Assembly: GCA_019694805.1 (NCBI GenBank)
Contig: JAIBBG010000002.1
Coordinates: forward strand, 158,882 to 222,881
Length of the DNA stretch: 64,000 nt
Reading direction: 5' to 3'
From: Flavobacteriales bacterium
GTDB lineage: Bacteria; Bacteroidota; Bacteroidia; Flavobacteriales_D; Sanyastnellaceae
In this document: in pieces, positions 16,429 to 24,973 of the stretch
Numbering within the stretch: position 1 is the stretch's first letter
Layout of the letters: every line of letters begins with the position of its first letter
Notes under the pieces: generated by a model
What the model saw: only the letters and a program-made list of their open reading frames with translations
Database searches by the model: none
What the model was told of the DNA's origin: nothing
Program-made: the position numbers and the translations under genes

Positions 16429-16507
16429 TTTGGCCAAGGGAGTTTATCTGCTGCTCGTATATGGAAAGGGCGGATCAGCTTCAGCTCGTTTGGTGAAGAC
16501 CGACTAA
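16379..16507 (+). pseudogene. Out-of-frame remnant of a T9SS type A sorting domain
   Basis: In the frame one base ahead of the upstream gene, the sequence reads NGRSNVFQISDLAKGVYLLL followed by VYGKGGSASARLVKTD and a stop at 16505-16507. This is the classic end of a type A C-terminal domain (L-x-K-G-V-Y-L, then a basic R-L-V-K tail). Short pieces in other frames (SNGKY near 16307, LQIEDV near 16380) look like its earlier parts, suggesting more than one indel in about 130 bp. It ends 1 bp before the stop of the convergent gene at 16509, so it fits the available space exactly. Confidence 0.65.
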
Positions 16508-16508
16508 C

Positions 16509-17360
16509 TCAATCTTCACATTGGCCTTCCGGAGTGCAAGTAGGTCCTTCGCTAACTTGGATTGTAGCGTTTGGATTGGCCTTTTTCCATTCCTGGTATG
16601 ATTGCGAAAGTGCCTGAAGAAATGCCTGAGGTGGTTGTGCCCCTGATATTGCATATTTCCGGTCAAATACAAAAAATGGAACACCCGTTACACCGATCAT
16701 CTGTGCTTCACGTATGTCCTGATTTACCAAAAAAGCATAGTCGTCGTTGGTGAGGGATTCCTGAACTTCGGCTTCAGTAAGTCCAATTTCTTTACCCATT
16801 TCAACTAACATCTTGGGATCACCGAAATTTTTTCCTTCGGTGAAATAGGCCTTGAATAATCTTTCTTCTGCCTGATCACCCAATCCCTTGGTCTTTGCCA
16901 ATTGGATCATCCGATGAGCCTGAAAAGAATTGGCAACAACAGCTTGATCAAAGCGATAATCAAGTCCTGCATTTTTTGCCATCATGACTACACGTTCGTG
17001 CATGGCTACAGATTGTTCGTAGCTCATTCCTTTTCTTCCCGCGAGGTATGTATAAACATCAACCCGATGATCGAATTTTTCGGGAATGGAAGGATCGAGT
17101 TGAAAGCTCTTCCATTCGATCGCTATATGATTGCTATCAGCGAATTCTGCGAGCGCTGCTTCAAAATTTCTTTTACCAATGTAACAAAAAGGACACATGA
17201 TGTCACTCCAGATTTCGACTTTCATGGTGTTTTGATGGCGGATACTATCCATGTTTTCTATTTGATTTGACTTCCCGTTATGTGGATCTGGCATGGATAC
17301 TTGTCCCCAAGTGGTGACAGAGACCATTGAAGCGATAAGTAGGAGCCAGTTAAATTTCAT
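16509..17360 (-). CDS. FrnE/DsbA-family thioredoxin-fold protein with export signal
   Basis: A 283-residue protein. From about residue 46 it matches the FrnE-like DsbA family (VEIWSDIMCPFCYIGKRNFE with the CPFC pair, GVTGVPFFVFDRKYAISGAQ with a cis-Pro loop). Typical FrnE proteins begin at that point and are cytoplasmic. Here 45 residues are added, beginning with a signal peptide (WLLLIASMVSVTTWGQ). It is therefore predicted to be a periplasmic disulphide oxidoreductase or isomerase. Two extra Cys lie near the end (TCTPEGQCED). An exact promoter box precedes the longer form. Confidence 0.85.
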   Translation of the reverse strand: MKFNWLLLIASMVSVTTWGQVSMPDPHNGKSNQIENMDSIRHQNTMKVEIWSDIMCPFCYIGKRNFEAALAEFADSNHIAIEWKSFQLDPSIPEKFDHRVDVYTYLAGRKGMSYEQSVAMHERVVMMAKNAGLDYRFDQAVVANSFQAHRMIQLAKTKGLGDQAEERLFKAYFTEGKNFGDPKMLVEMGKEIGLTEAEVQESLTNDDYAFLVNQDIREAQMIGVTGVPFFVFDRKYAISGAQPPQAFLQALSQSYQEWKKANPNATIQVSEGPTCTPEGQCED

Positions 17361-17377
17361 GGAAGTTGTATTAGGTG

Positions 17378-17385
17378 CAAAGGTA
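17378..17385 (-). promoter_or_regulatory. -7 promoter box for the FrnE-like gene
   Basis: TACCTTTG on the minus strand matches TAnnTTTG, 17 nt before the ATG at 17360. This supports the upstream start that includes the signal peptide. Confidence 0.45.
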
Positions 17386-17506
17386 GTTCCGGCCTTTTCG
17401 CTCTATAGGTTGATGTGGATCACCAATTGAATATTGATGCAATGTGAGGTCCTTTTGAATTCATTCCGAAGGCGTTTTTACCATTTCAAATATCGCTTTC
17501 AGGAAG

Positions 17507-17514
17507 TACATTCG
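17507..17514 (+). promoter_or_regulatory. Candidate -7 box for pheT
   Basis: TACATTCG fits TAnnTTYG. The TTCG variant recurs before several other genes here (kup, the TPR gene, the exporter). It would give a leader of about 100 nt that contains the hairpin at 17546-17605. Confidence 0.35.
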
Positions 17515-17545
17515 CACCCCGGAATTTATTGACTTACAAATACAA

Positions 17546-17605
17546 CGGGATGTCTGGCCGCCCGCTCATTGTGAGGTGGCCAATGGTTCAAATCCAGACA
17601 TCTTG
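17546..17605 (+). other. Structured leader of pheT with tRNA-like features
   Basis: CGGGATGTCTGG (17546-17557) pairs with CCAGACATCTTG (17594-17605): 12 bp, two of them G-T. Inside lies a second hairpin (CCGCC...GGTGG, 17558-17579). The 3' side of the loop reads GGTTCAAATCC, the consensus tRNA T-arm sequence. The inner loop contains ATTGTGAG. It is not a full tRNA: there is no D arm and only 3 pairs of a T stem form. It ends 14 nt before the pheT ATG, so it probably lies in the mRNA leader. A control role is inference. Confidence 0.5.
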
Positions 17606-17619
17606 CTAACTCAAAGAAC

Positions 17620-20061
17620 ATGAAAATCAGCTATAACTGGCTTTGTGATTATATACAAACATCCTATTCAGTGGATGAGATTGCAGAAATACTCACTGCA
17701 ACTGGTCTAGAAGTAGAGTCCGTGGAGAAAGTAGAAGCCATACCAGGCGGTCTAAAAGGCGTGGTTGTCGGTGAAGTGATGACTTGTGAAAAACATCCGG
17801 ATGCGGATCGATTGAGTCTCACTCGTGTAAGTATAGGCACTGAAGAGTTGCTTCCAATTGTATGTGGTGCCCCTAATGTAGCTGCCGGTCAAAAGGTACT
17901 TGTGGCCACCATTGGAGCGAAGCTTTTTCCGACAGAAGGCGAACCTTTTGTCATCAAAAAGGGAAAAATTCGTGGACAAGAATCACACGGAATGATTTGC
18001 GCGGAGGATGAACTTGGTCTGGGAAAAAGCCATGCTGGAATCATGGTGCTGGATTCTTCTGCAGTACCGGGTACACCAGCTGCGGCGTTTTTGCAGATCA
18101 GTGAGGATTACTGTATTGAAATAGGATTAACACCCAATAGGACTGATGCGATTTCGCACTATGGTGTAGCTCGTGATCTGCATGCTGCCATTAGAAATAT
18201 GGTTGGCGCAAAATCTGATCAACCTCAGCTCAAAAGACCACGGAGTAAAGCACTTCAAATTTCCAAGAGCATGCCTGCTATTTCGATTGAAGTGGCTGAT
18301 GTGTCCTCTTGTCCGCGTTATTGCGGCATCACCTTGGAAGGTGTAAAGGTGGGGCCATCACCTGAGTGGATGCAGAAGAGACTTTCAGTCATTGGGCTTC
18401 GTCCTATCAACAATATCGTAGATATCACGAACTATGTTCAACATGAAATGGGCCAACCCTTACATGCATTTGATGCGGCACAAATTGGCGGTAACAAAGT
18501 GGTTGTGAGAAAGGCATTGTTGGGAGAAAAATTTGTGACATTAGACGGTGTGGAAAGAGAATTATCATCGGAAGATTTGATGATTTGCGATGAATCTAAG
18601 CCCATGTGTATAGCTGGTGTATTCGGTGGGTTGCACAGTGGTGTGTCGGAATCAACGCAAAAGGTGTTTCTCGAAAGCGCATATTTCAATCCTGTCAGTG
18701 TGCGGAAAACAGCCAGAAGACACGGGTTACATACTGATGCAAGTTTTCGATTTGAACGTGGTTGTGATCCACAAATCACCATGGAAGCCTTGCATAGGGC
18801 TGCAGAGATGATCATCGAAATTGCCGGCGGACATGCCGTTGATGAAGCTTTAGATCTTTACACGGAAAAATTCGCTTCACGTCACGTACAATTGAATTGG
18901 CAACGTTGTGTTTCATTGATCGGTAAAGATCCGGGTAAGGAAGTGGTAAAAAATATTTTGAATGATTTGGAGATAGAGGTGGTAGCGGAACAAGGTGATG
19001 AGATGACGTTGTCAGTGCCGCTTTATCGAAATGACGTTTATCGTGAAGCGGATGTAGTCGAAGAAATATTACGCATCTACGGATATAACAATATTGAATA
19101 TCCTCAAGGATTGAAATCATCGTTGTCATTCGCACCACAACCAGATCCTGAAAAAATCCAACATCGCGCATCTGAGTATTTAGCTGCGAATGGTTTTCAT
19201 GAGATGATGTCGATGAGTCTTACCAAATCGAAATACGTCGAATTTCTGCCAGAATCCGAACGTTCTCAAAGTGTCGCTTTGTTGAATCCTTTGAGCAGTG
19301 ATCTTGGTGTGATGAGACAAACGCTGTTATTCTCTGGACTGGAGGCTATTTCACTCAATAGAAATCACCGCAATGCTGATCTCAAACTGTTTGAGTTTGG
19401 CAAAGTGTATTCTAAGAGCGAGGACAATTACAACGAAAAGAAAATGTTGTCGCTGTTCTTAAGTGGTAGTCGTCTGCCTGAATCATGGAACAATCAACAG
19501 GGGTCAGTTTCATTCCAGGATTTAAGAGGTCATTTGGACAACATGTTGAAAGTTGTTTCGATCAGAGGTGCTGCTTATCACACAGTAGAGCATTCATATT
19601 TTGATGATGCATTGCAAGTTGTAGTCGGTAAACATGTGTTGTCAGTACTGGGCAGTATTTCCGGAAAATTATTGCAAGCTTTTGATATCAAAACAGATGT
19701 TTGGTATGCTGAGGTGCATTGGGACACCATACTCAAATTGCAACCAGAAAAACGCGTCTCTTATAAAGAGCCAGAGAAATTTCCTTCTGTGAGACGTGAT
19801 CTTTCATTGTTACTCAACAGATCGGTGAAATATGCCGAAATAGAAAAGTTGGCATATGAATCAGAAAGAAAGCTCTTGCGTGAAGTCAATCTTTTTGATG
19901 TTTATGAAGGCAAAAATTTAGAGGCAGGAAAAAAATCTTATGCAATCAGTTTTGTTCTTCAGGATAGCACCAAGACAATGACCGACCAACAGGTTGATGG
20001 CATCATGGCCAAAATCCAGAAGTCGTTTGAAGAAAAGTTGGGCGCTGAGTTGCGGAAGTGA
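17620..20061 (+). CDS. pheT: Phenylalanine--tRNA ligase beta subunit
   Basis: An 813-residue subunit. Domains in order: an N-terminal segment (MKISYNWLCDYI), an EMAP/OB tRNA-binding domain (about 40-150; HPDADRLSLTRVSIG), and the B3/B4 editing region (about 215-390; RYCGITLEGV). Then come the B5 domain (about 400-480), a PheS-like core without catalytic motifs, and a C-terminal FDX-ACB anticodon-binding domain (FPSVRRDLSLLLNRSVKY). Length is normal. It pairs with PheS, encoded separately at 2134-3156. It is preceded by an unusual structured leader. Confidence 0.97.
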   Translation: MKISYNWLCDYIQTSYSVDEIAEILTATGLEVESVEKVEAIPGGLKGVVVGEVMTCEKHPDADRLSLTRVSIGTEELLPIVCGAPNVAAGQKVLVATIGAKLFPTEGEPFVIKKGKIRGQESHGMICAEDELGLGKSHAGIMVLDSSAVPGTPAAAFLQISEDYCIEIGLTPNRTDAISHYGVARDLHAAIRNMVGAKSDQPQLKRPRSKALQISKSMPAISIEVADVSSCPRYCGITLEGVKVGPSPEWMQKRLSVIGLRPINNIVDITNYVQHEMGQPLHAFDAAQIGGNKVVVRKALLGEKFVTLDGVERELSSEDLMICDESKPMCIAGVFGGLHSGVSESTQKVFLESAYFNPVSVRKTARRHGLHTDASFRFERGCDPQITMEALHRAAEMIIEIAGGHAVDEALDLYTEKFASRHVQLNWQRCVSLIGKDPGKEVVKNILNDLEIEVVAEQGDEMTLSVPLYRNDVYREADVVEEILRIYGYNNIEYPQGLKSSLSFAPQPDPEKIQHRASEYLAANGFHEMMSMSLTKSKYVEFLPESERSQSVALLNPLSSDLGVMRQTLLFSGLEAISLNRNHRNADLKLFEFGKVYSKSEDNYNEKKMLSLFLSGSRLPESWNNQQGSVSFQDLRGHLDNMLKVVSIRGAAYHTVEHSYFDDALQVVVGKHVLSVLGSISGKLLQAFDIKTDVWYAEVHWDTILKLQPEKRVSYKEPEKFPSVRRDLSLLLNRSVKYAEIEKLAYESERKLLREVNLFDVYEGKNLEAGKKSYAISFVLQDSTKTMTDQQVDGIMAKIQKSFEEKLGAELRK

Positions 20062-20103
20062 TCCTTCAGTGAGAGGCAACCAACAGAAATTCAAATCGGT
20101 TGA

Positions 20104-20448
20104 TTATGGCTTTCTCTCCACTTTATAGGTGGAGATCACTGTATTCATTTTATTCGACGATAAAACAAAGAAGTATGTGGATGCAGGCCAACCAGCAGTA
20201 TTGATGTACATCTTCTGATCTGTCACCTTCTGTCTTTGGAGTTCTTTACCAGACGAAAAATAGATGATCAATTCACTTCCGGCAACCATGTATGGTGATT
20301 CCACCACGATGATGTTGTCTTGATTTTGTGTGTCGCCAAGCTCACTGGAATGGAAATCTGATTGACCAATAACATGGTCTTGCGGCAATTTTGCCCATGC
20401 CAACATAAAGGATGGCAAAAGCAAAAGCACGCTGAGTGCCTTTTTCAT
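20104..20448 (-). CDS. Small secreted protein resembling a stand-alone T9SS sorting domain
   Basis: A 114-residue protein: signal peptide (LSVLLLLPSFMLAWA), a short Asp/Asn-rich linker, then about 60 residues that follow the type A sorting-domain pattern (LIIYFSSGKELQRQKVTD, INTAGWPASTYFFVL, STYKVERK). The lack of any cargo domain is odd. It may be a decayed remnant of a longer cargo, or a small beta-sandwich protein of its own. It is convergent with pheT. I do not know a named family. Confidence 0.65.
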   Translation of the reverse strand: MKKALSVLLLLPSFMLAWAKLPQDHVIGQSDFHSSELGDTQNQDNIIVVESPYMVAGSELIIYFSSGKELQRQKVTDQKMYINTAGWPASTYFFVLSSNKMNTVISTYKVERKP

Positions 20449-20792
20449 GAGAATTCGTTAGGTTGATATATGACAAATTTGTTGGCCGGACGATGCTTAT
20501 CCGGCTTGCTATTGGATGAATGGGAATAGATAGAGGCCGAACTGGCTGAAGGGGTGGGATTGATATGACCCTGAGCATCTATTCAACCCTCATCAAGCCA
20601 TCTCATTTCTATTCCACAACTCAACACCTTTGAATACTCAAACATACTTTTTTCAAGTGCTCACCATGGGGTGACCATTTTTGCGCAACCGAAAACCATG
20701 CGTGTGTTCATGTTCTTGGGTGATTTGAATCCATTGGCGATCTCGACCTTAAGATTCACATTCAACACCCTAGTTGGAGCAGTAGGAAACTA
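20449..20792. other. 344-bp intergenic region
   Basis: No credible gene. It holds a 6-bp hairpin (GCCGGA...TCCGGC, about 20485-20505) upstream of the small secreted protein gene and a short inverted repeat around 20661 (TCACC ATG GGGTGA). No exact promoter box was found on either strand. Confidence 0.4.
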
Positions 20793-21263
20793 TCAGAAGG
20801 ATGGACAGCCGTATGTGATATATGGCTTTTTTCTCCTTTTGGGTTTTCGAAGTGATTTGTTTTTCTGATGGGGATTCACCGGAGTAAAATTTGCCGGCGG
20901 ATTCGGATGCTCTTTGTCTCTTTCAATTTGTTGCTGAGTAGCAGGCGGGATAGGTTTCAACCTGTGTTTCTTCTGTGCACGAAGAGGTGTCACATTCATG
21001 CCCAATACGGACAGCAAAGTGAGTATGTAGAATTTTATTTTGTAAGTCGTGTTGAAGGTTGGAGTGACAATTTGATCGCTATAAAAAATGCCACATGTAT
21101 CCTGATTGCATTTTGATTTGATTTCTTTCGGATCGGCATCTCGGAAATCGACGAGTGTTTTATGACATGAGCGACAATAAGATTGTCCATCTTTATTGGT
21201 TAGACGAATGCGTGCAACAGGGCATGGTTGCTCTAAATAAATCTTCTCATTGTCACTGGTCAT
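20793..21263 (-). CDS. Cys-motif single-pass membrane protein, family also at 33037
   Basis: A 156-residue protein of unknown function. The N-terminal ~65 residues carry C14, C30, C33, H34 and C57 in the pattern CRSCHKTLVDFR...CGIFYSDQ. A membrane segment follows (KFYILTLLSVLGMNVTP), then a Pro/Lys/Arg-rich tail. The gene at 33037-33687 has the same start (MTSD), the same CxxC-K-x-x-x-DFR and CGI-x-x-SD pattern and a membrane segment in the same place. The Cys cluster looks like a small zinc site on the cytoplasmic side, with the tail outside; both points are inference. Confidence 0.65.
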   Translation of the reverse strand: MTSDNEKIYLEQPCPVARIRLTNKDGQSYCRSCHKTLVDFRDADPKEIKSKCNQDTCGIFYSDQIVTPTFNTTYKIKFYILTLLSVLGMNVTPLRAQKKHRLKPIPPATQQQIERDKEHPNPPANFTPVNPHQKNKSLRKPKRRKKPYITYGCPSF

Positions 21264-21326
21264 AACGGATAGACCACTTCAGAGAGATGAGGGTTGCGCC
21301 CATCCATCCATGATGATAATTGATGG

Positions 21327-22547
21327 TCAGAGTGCTGCTAACAATAATCTGATATCCTTCCAACTGAGTTCAAACAGTGAAGCAATGTCTTCGTTGGTGA
21401 GTGTGCCATTGTACATGTATACACCATTGCGAAATCCCTCCTGATGCTTCACAAGATTAGAAATCCCTCCTTCATCTCCAATGGCGATCACGGTAGGTGC
21501 GAAAATATTGGAGAGAGCATAGGATGCTGTTCTGGAAACCCTTGATGCAATGTTTGGAACGCAATAGTGAATGACACCATGCTCTTTGAAAACAGGCTTA
21601 TCATGTGTGGTTACACGGGATGTTTCGAAACATCCACCTTGGTCGATGCTCACATCAACAATCACGCTGCCATATTTCATATTGCTCACCATGTCTTCGG
21701 TAACGATCACCGGAGTTCTTCCACCCGATGTATGTATTGCTCCAATGGCTACATCAGCGGTATCAAGTGCATTGCGCAATTCAGATGGTTGAATGGTACT
21801 GGTCCATAAGCGAAATCCGATATCATTCTGAAGTCTTCTTAGTTTATAAGTGCTGTTGTCAAACACTTTCACACTTGCACCAAGACCAAGCGCTGCGCGC
21901 GCGGCGGATTCAGCAACCGTGCCGGCACCGAGAATAACCACTTCGGTAGGTTTGACACCCGAAATTCCACCGAACATCAATCCCTGTCCACCATTGGCAT
22001 GGCTGAGGTATTCAGCTGCAATAAGGACTGCTGTATTACCTGCTATTTCTCCCATAGCACGAACAACAGGAAAAATATTTGTTTCATCTTTGATGTAGTC
22101 CCATGCAATGGCGGTCATCTTTTTGGTTGCCAATGCATGGAATGTTTCCACTTTTTGAACAGGAAGATGAATGGCAGATACAAGGGTTTGTCGACCTGGC
22201 ATCATGTCGATTTCCTGCAAGCTGGGAGGGGCAACTTTCATGATGATTTCACTGCGAAAAACATCCTCGGCTGAATAAACGATTCGTGCCCCAGCTTCAC
22301 TGTAATCGTGATCTTGAAAATTGGCTTCTTTACCTGCATTGGTTTCAATAATCACCTCGTGACCATTGTTCACCAATAAGGCTACACTCTCTGGAACGAG
22401 GGCTACCCTGCGTTCTTGAAAAGAAGTTTCTCGAGGTATGCCAATCGTGAGTCGGGATTGCTTCTTCGCGATGGCCACAAGTTCTTCTTGTGGCATCAGG
22501 CTGGCTTCTTTGGCCAATGCCCTGATGGATTCTTTTTTATTGTCCAT
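21327..22547 (-). CDS. ald: Alanine dehydrogenase
   Basis: A 406-residue NAD-dependent enzyme that interconverts alanine with pyruvate, NADH and ammonium. The N-domain starts with LTIGIPRETSFQERRVALVPE and the Rossmann fold shows VVILGAGTVAESAARAALGLGA. NGGQGLMFGGISGVKP and DVSIDQGGCFETSR are characteristic. It carries an N-terminal extension of about 33 residues compared with classical ~370-residue enzymes. It stands alone on the minus strand. Confidence 0.93.
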   Translation of the reverse strand: MDNKKESIRALAKEASLMPQEELVAIAKKQSRLTIGIPRETSFQERRVALVPESVALLVNNGHEVIIETNAGKEANFQDHDYSEAGARIVYSAEDVFRSEIIMKVAPPSLQEIDMMPGRQTLVSAIHLPVQKVETFHALATKKMTAIAWDYIKDETNIFPVVRAMGEIAGNTAVLIAAEYLSHANGGQGLMFGGISGVKPTEVVILGAGTVAESAARAALGLGASVKVFDNSTYKLRRLQNDIGFRLWTSTIQPSELRNALDTADVAIGAIHTSGGRTPVIVTEDMVSNMKYGSVIVDVSIDQGGCFETSRVTTHDKPVFKEHGVIHYCVPNIASRVSRTASYALSNIFAPTVIAIGDEGGISNLVKHQEGFRNGVYMYNGTLTNEDIASLFELSWKDIRLLLAAL

Positions 22548-22786
22548 AGAGGAGTTGCAGGTAGGGGAAATCGGGAAACGAATATAACCATTTCAGACCC
22601 TATGAAATTGACCTTAACAAGATAGATTTCAAGAAGGGTAATTGATGGGCTTTCTCATTTGAAATCCTTGAGTGACAGGGTGTGGCGTTATGAGAGTACG
22701 ATTTCAATAGAAGAAATGAACAGTGTTATTGAACGATTTAGGCTGTGAAGTGGAGTTATCATATTTTCGCCTAAATCACCAGAACT

Positions 22787-24079
22787 ATGAATCGATTGCT
22801 TTTTCTATTTTCTAGCATTTTACTTCTTTTACTGAGCTCATGCTCTTCGGATCTTGAAAAGGAAAGAAAAGCGTATGAGGAATCTTTAGAATCATATCAG
22901 GTGGTGATGTATCGTGGCACGAAGATGATGGTGCGCGCTTCATCAGGTGTGGTCATGAATGAGACAGATTTTAGTAAGATGCTCAAAATCGAAGATGACA
23001 AAATTGGCACTGCAACGGAAGTATACAAGTTTGTGCAATACATGAGTGAAGTGGCAAAGGATACCACTGGAAAGGCGGCGGAAAATATCGATTGGATGAA
23101 ATTGGGCGAAGAAATATATGATCTCCGCAAAGTGATACTTGAAACGGATGAAGATCAATATCCCATGTTTCTCGATTTGGCACCTGATTCAGCCCAAATT
23201 CCGCTGAGAACATTTCTTGCGACAAATCAACTGAAGTATTCCAATTCGATGGAACATTTGTTTTTTGGCATGTTGGGCACATTGTCCTTTGCAGCGCCTC
23301 GAGAAATCAATATGTATGAGCTCTCTAAAGTGTACAAAGAAGATATTGGCAACAATGAACTTTGGTTTTTGAAAGAGCTGACAGAAACGATCAATATCTC
23401 GCTTTGTGATTGGCATTATCTGGCTGAAGACCGTGTTACCCGCTTGATTGAATCCTACGAAAAAGAACCATGCTCTGCACAAATACTCAGTGCCAATAGC
23501 AGTCAACAAATTAATTCTGCCTCTTTTTCCAAAGCCATACTTGCATCGTGCTACGGGCTTCGTGCTTATGAAAGATATAAGTTGTCAGAAAAGGACGATG
23601 ATAAAAAGGAAGAGGCCGTGAATGATGCAGTGTTGGCCGTTGACCTCACCAATCAATCCGGTCTGGACATACCCGAACTCGACCTTCTCGCTGCATCTTT
23701 GAGTGCATTGAATAAAGACACACAAAAAACGAAAATGTATTGTGAGCGAATAACCAATAACCCGAAGTCAAATGAGAATTTGCGGACTTCAGCTCAACAG
23801 ATGATAGTCATGATAGATCAAGGTGATGAAGATGAACTGGCAGAAATCTCTGAAAAAAATCTGGAAGACAAACTGACCATAATTTATGCAGCGAAAGATC
23901 TATTGGGCCTCACTTTAAACAAAGAAGAATACGCTACAGGTATGTTGGAAGATGCAAAAGATAATCCGATAGAAACCACGTTCGCTTTCTTGAAAATCTA
24001 TTGCGTAGAAACAAAAAACATGCAGTTGTTCTTAGAAGTAAACAAGCTGGAACAAAAATGGAACGACTTGATTCACTAA
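22787..24079 (+). CDS. Hypothetical lipoprotein, helical
   Basis: A 430-residue lipoprotein with hydrophobic N-terminus and lipobox LLSSC (Cys near 19), then SSDLEKERKAYEESLES. The mature part is mostly helical and acidic, with repeat-like helical pairs (ASCYGLRAYERYKLSEKDDDKKE, AVDLTNQSGLDIPELDLLA) reminiscent of TPR, but no clear TPR signature. Function unknown. A near-match promoter box (TATTTTCG, 22762-22769) lies 17 nt before the ATG. Convergent with the PAP2 gene, 4 bp apart. Confidence 0.75.
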   Translation: MNRLLFLFSSILLLLLSSCSSDLEKERKAYEESLESYQVVMYRGTKMMVRASSGVVMNETDFSKMLKIEDDKIGTATEVYKFVQYMSEVAKDTTGKAAENIDWMKLGEEIYDLRKVILETDEDQYPMFLDLAPDSAQIPLRTFLATNQLKYSNSMEHLFFGMLGTLSFAAPREINMYELSKVYKEDIGNNELWFLKELTETINISLCDWHYLAEDRVTRLIESYEKEPCSAQILSANSSQQINSASFSKAILASCYGLRAYERYKLSEKDDDKKEEAVNDAVLAVDLTNQSGLDIPELDLLAASLSALNKDTQKTKMYCERITNNPKSNENLRTSAQQMIVMIDQGDEDELAEISEKNLEDKLTIIYAAKDLLGLTLNKEEYATGMLEDAKDNPIETTFAFLKIYCVETKNMQLFLEVNKLEQKWNDLIH

Positions 24080-24083
24080 GAAC

Positions 24084-24845
24084 TCATTCGTCGTAATCCC
24101 TATGCATGATGACATTTCTTGAGGGCTCAAAATAGAGCAGTAGGTTGCCTATCAGCAATCCGGTGGCAGCTCCAAATGTGACGTCTAAGGCAGAATGCGC
24201 GCCAAGGGTAACGCGGGATGTTGCCACCAACACAGCCCATATATAAGGAAGTAGATAAAATTGTCTGGCAGTTTTGCTTCGGGAGTACTTCATACTGAAA
24301 GCAAGAATGGCCGCCAGCAAAAACGAATTGAAAGAATGGCCGGAAGGGAAGGAGTAGCCAGACTCGTCAATCCAATGATCCAACACCATGGGATGAATCG
24401 TTTTCAATTTGTTTAAGTTGACCTTGACTACGGAATCCATAATTTCTTTTCGGCGACTGCTTTCGAAAGTATAGAAGTAGTTTTCATCATATTTCGGATC
24501 GACTTGACTGAACACATAATGATGGCTCGGCCTATGGATTTTCAATTCCTCTTTGATGAGGTGCTCATTGATCCACGCGAAAAAACCCAATGTGACGATG
24601 AGGGTAATCATCGATCTGAAAAATGTCTTGACCTTCTGGCTTGTGTCTTCTACAAGTCGGGTATAGAATAAGCTGGCCACCATGATGAGTATCAAAGTGC
24701 CGTATTTACCTCCACTACCGGATATCATCCAGGATGTCAATGCCAAACGGGATCCTGAATCCACGGTGGTAAAAGCAATAGGCATGGTCCATACGATGAT
24801 TACCAAAATCAGCCACCAAATGATGGAAGAGCGGAAAATTGTCAT
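24084..24845 (-). CDS. PAP2-family membrane phosphatase
   Basis: A 253-residue polytopic protein with about five membrane segments. The acid-phosphatase motifs are present: KIHRPS (part of KxxxxxxRP), PSGHS, and SRVTLGAHSALDV (SRxxxxxHxxxD). The family removes phosphate from lipid substrates such as undecaprenyl diphosphate or phosphatidic acid at the outer face of the inner membrane; the substrate here is undetermined. The start is the ATG at 24845; a GTG 48 bp upstream is open but would add residues before the first membrane segment. Confidence 0.88.
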   Translation of the reverse strand: MTIFRSSIIWWLILVIIVWTMPIAFTTVDSGSRLALTSWMISGSGGKYGTLILIMVASLFYTRLVEDTSQKVKTFFRSMITLIVTLGFFAWINEHLIKEELKIHRPSHHYVFSQVDPKYDENYFYTFESSRRKEIMDSVVKVNLNKLKTIHPMVLDHWIDESGYSFPSGHSFNSFLLAAILAFSMKYSRSKTARQFYLLPYIWAVLVATSRVTLGAHSALDVTFGAATGLLIGNLLLYFEPSRNVIMHRDYDE

Positions 24846-24936
24846 ACGGTAAAGATAAGTTGAGATGGAAAAATCGGTCAAATCACTGCACAAAGGCTGG
24901 TGAGTAAACTCATTTAGAAATTTTGCTTGCTTCTCT

Positions 24937-24944
24937 TATTTTTG
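24937..24944 (+). promoter_or_regulatory. -7 promoter box for the His/Met-rich protein gene
   Basis: TATTTTTG, exact match to TAnnTTTG, 29 nt before the ATG at 24974. Confidence 0.4.
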
Positions 24945-24973
24945 ACCCGAAAATTTAATCATAACCCGACCGC

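Noticed and set aside
17546..17605. Calling the pheT leader element a tRNA gene
   Set aside because: It has a consensus T-loop and an acceptor-like stem, but no D arm, a T stem with only three pairs, and a stem that runs continuously for 12 bp. It cannot form a cloverleaf.
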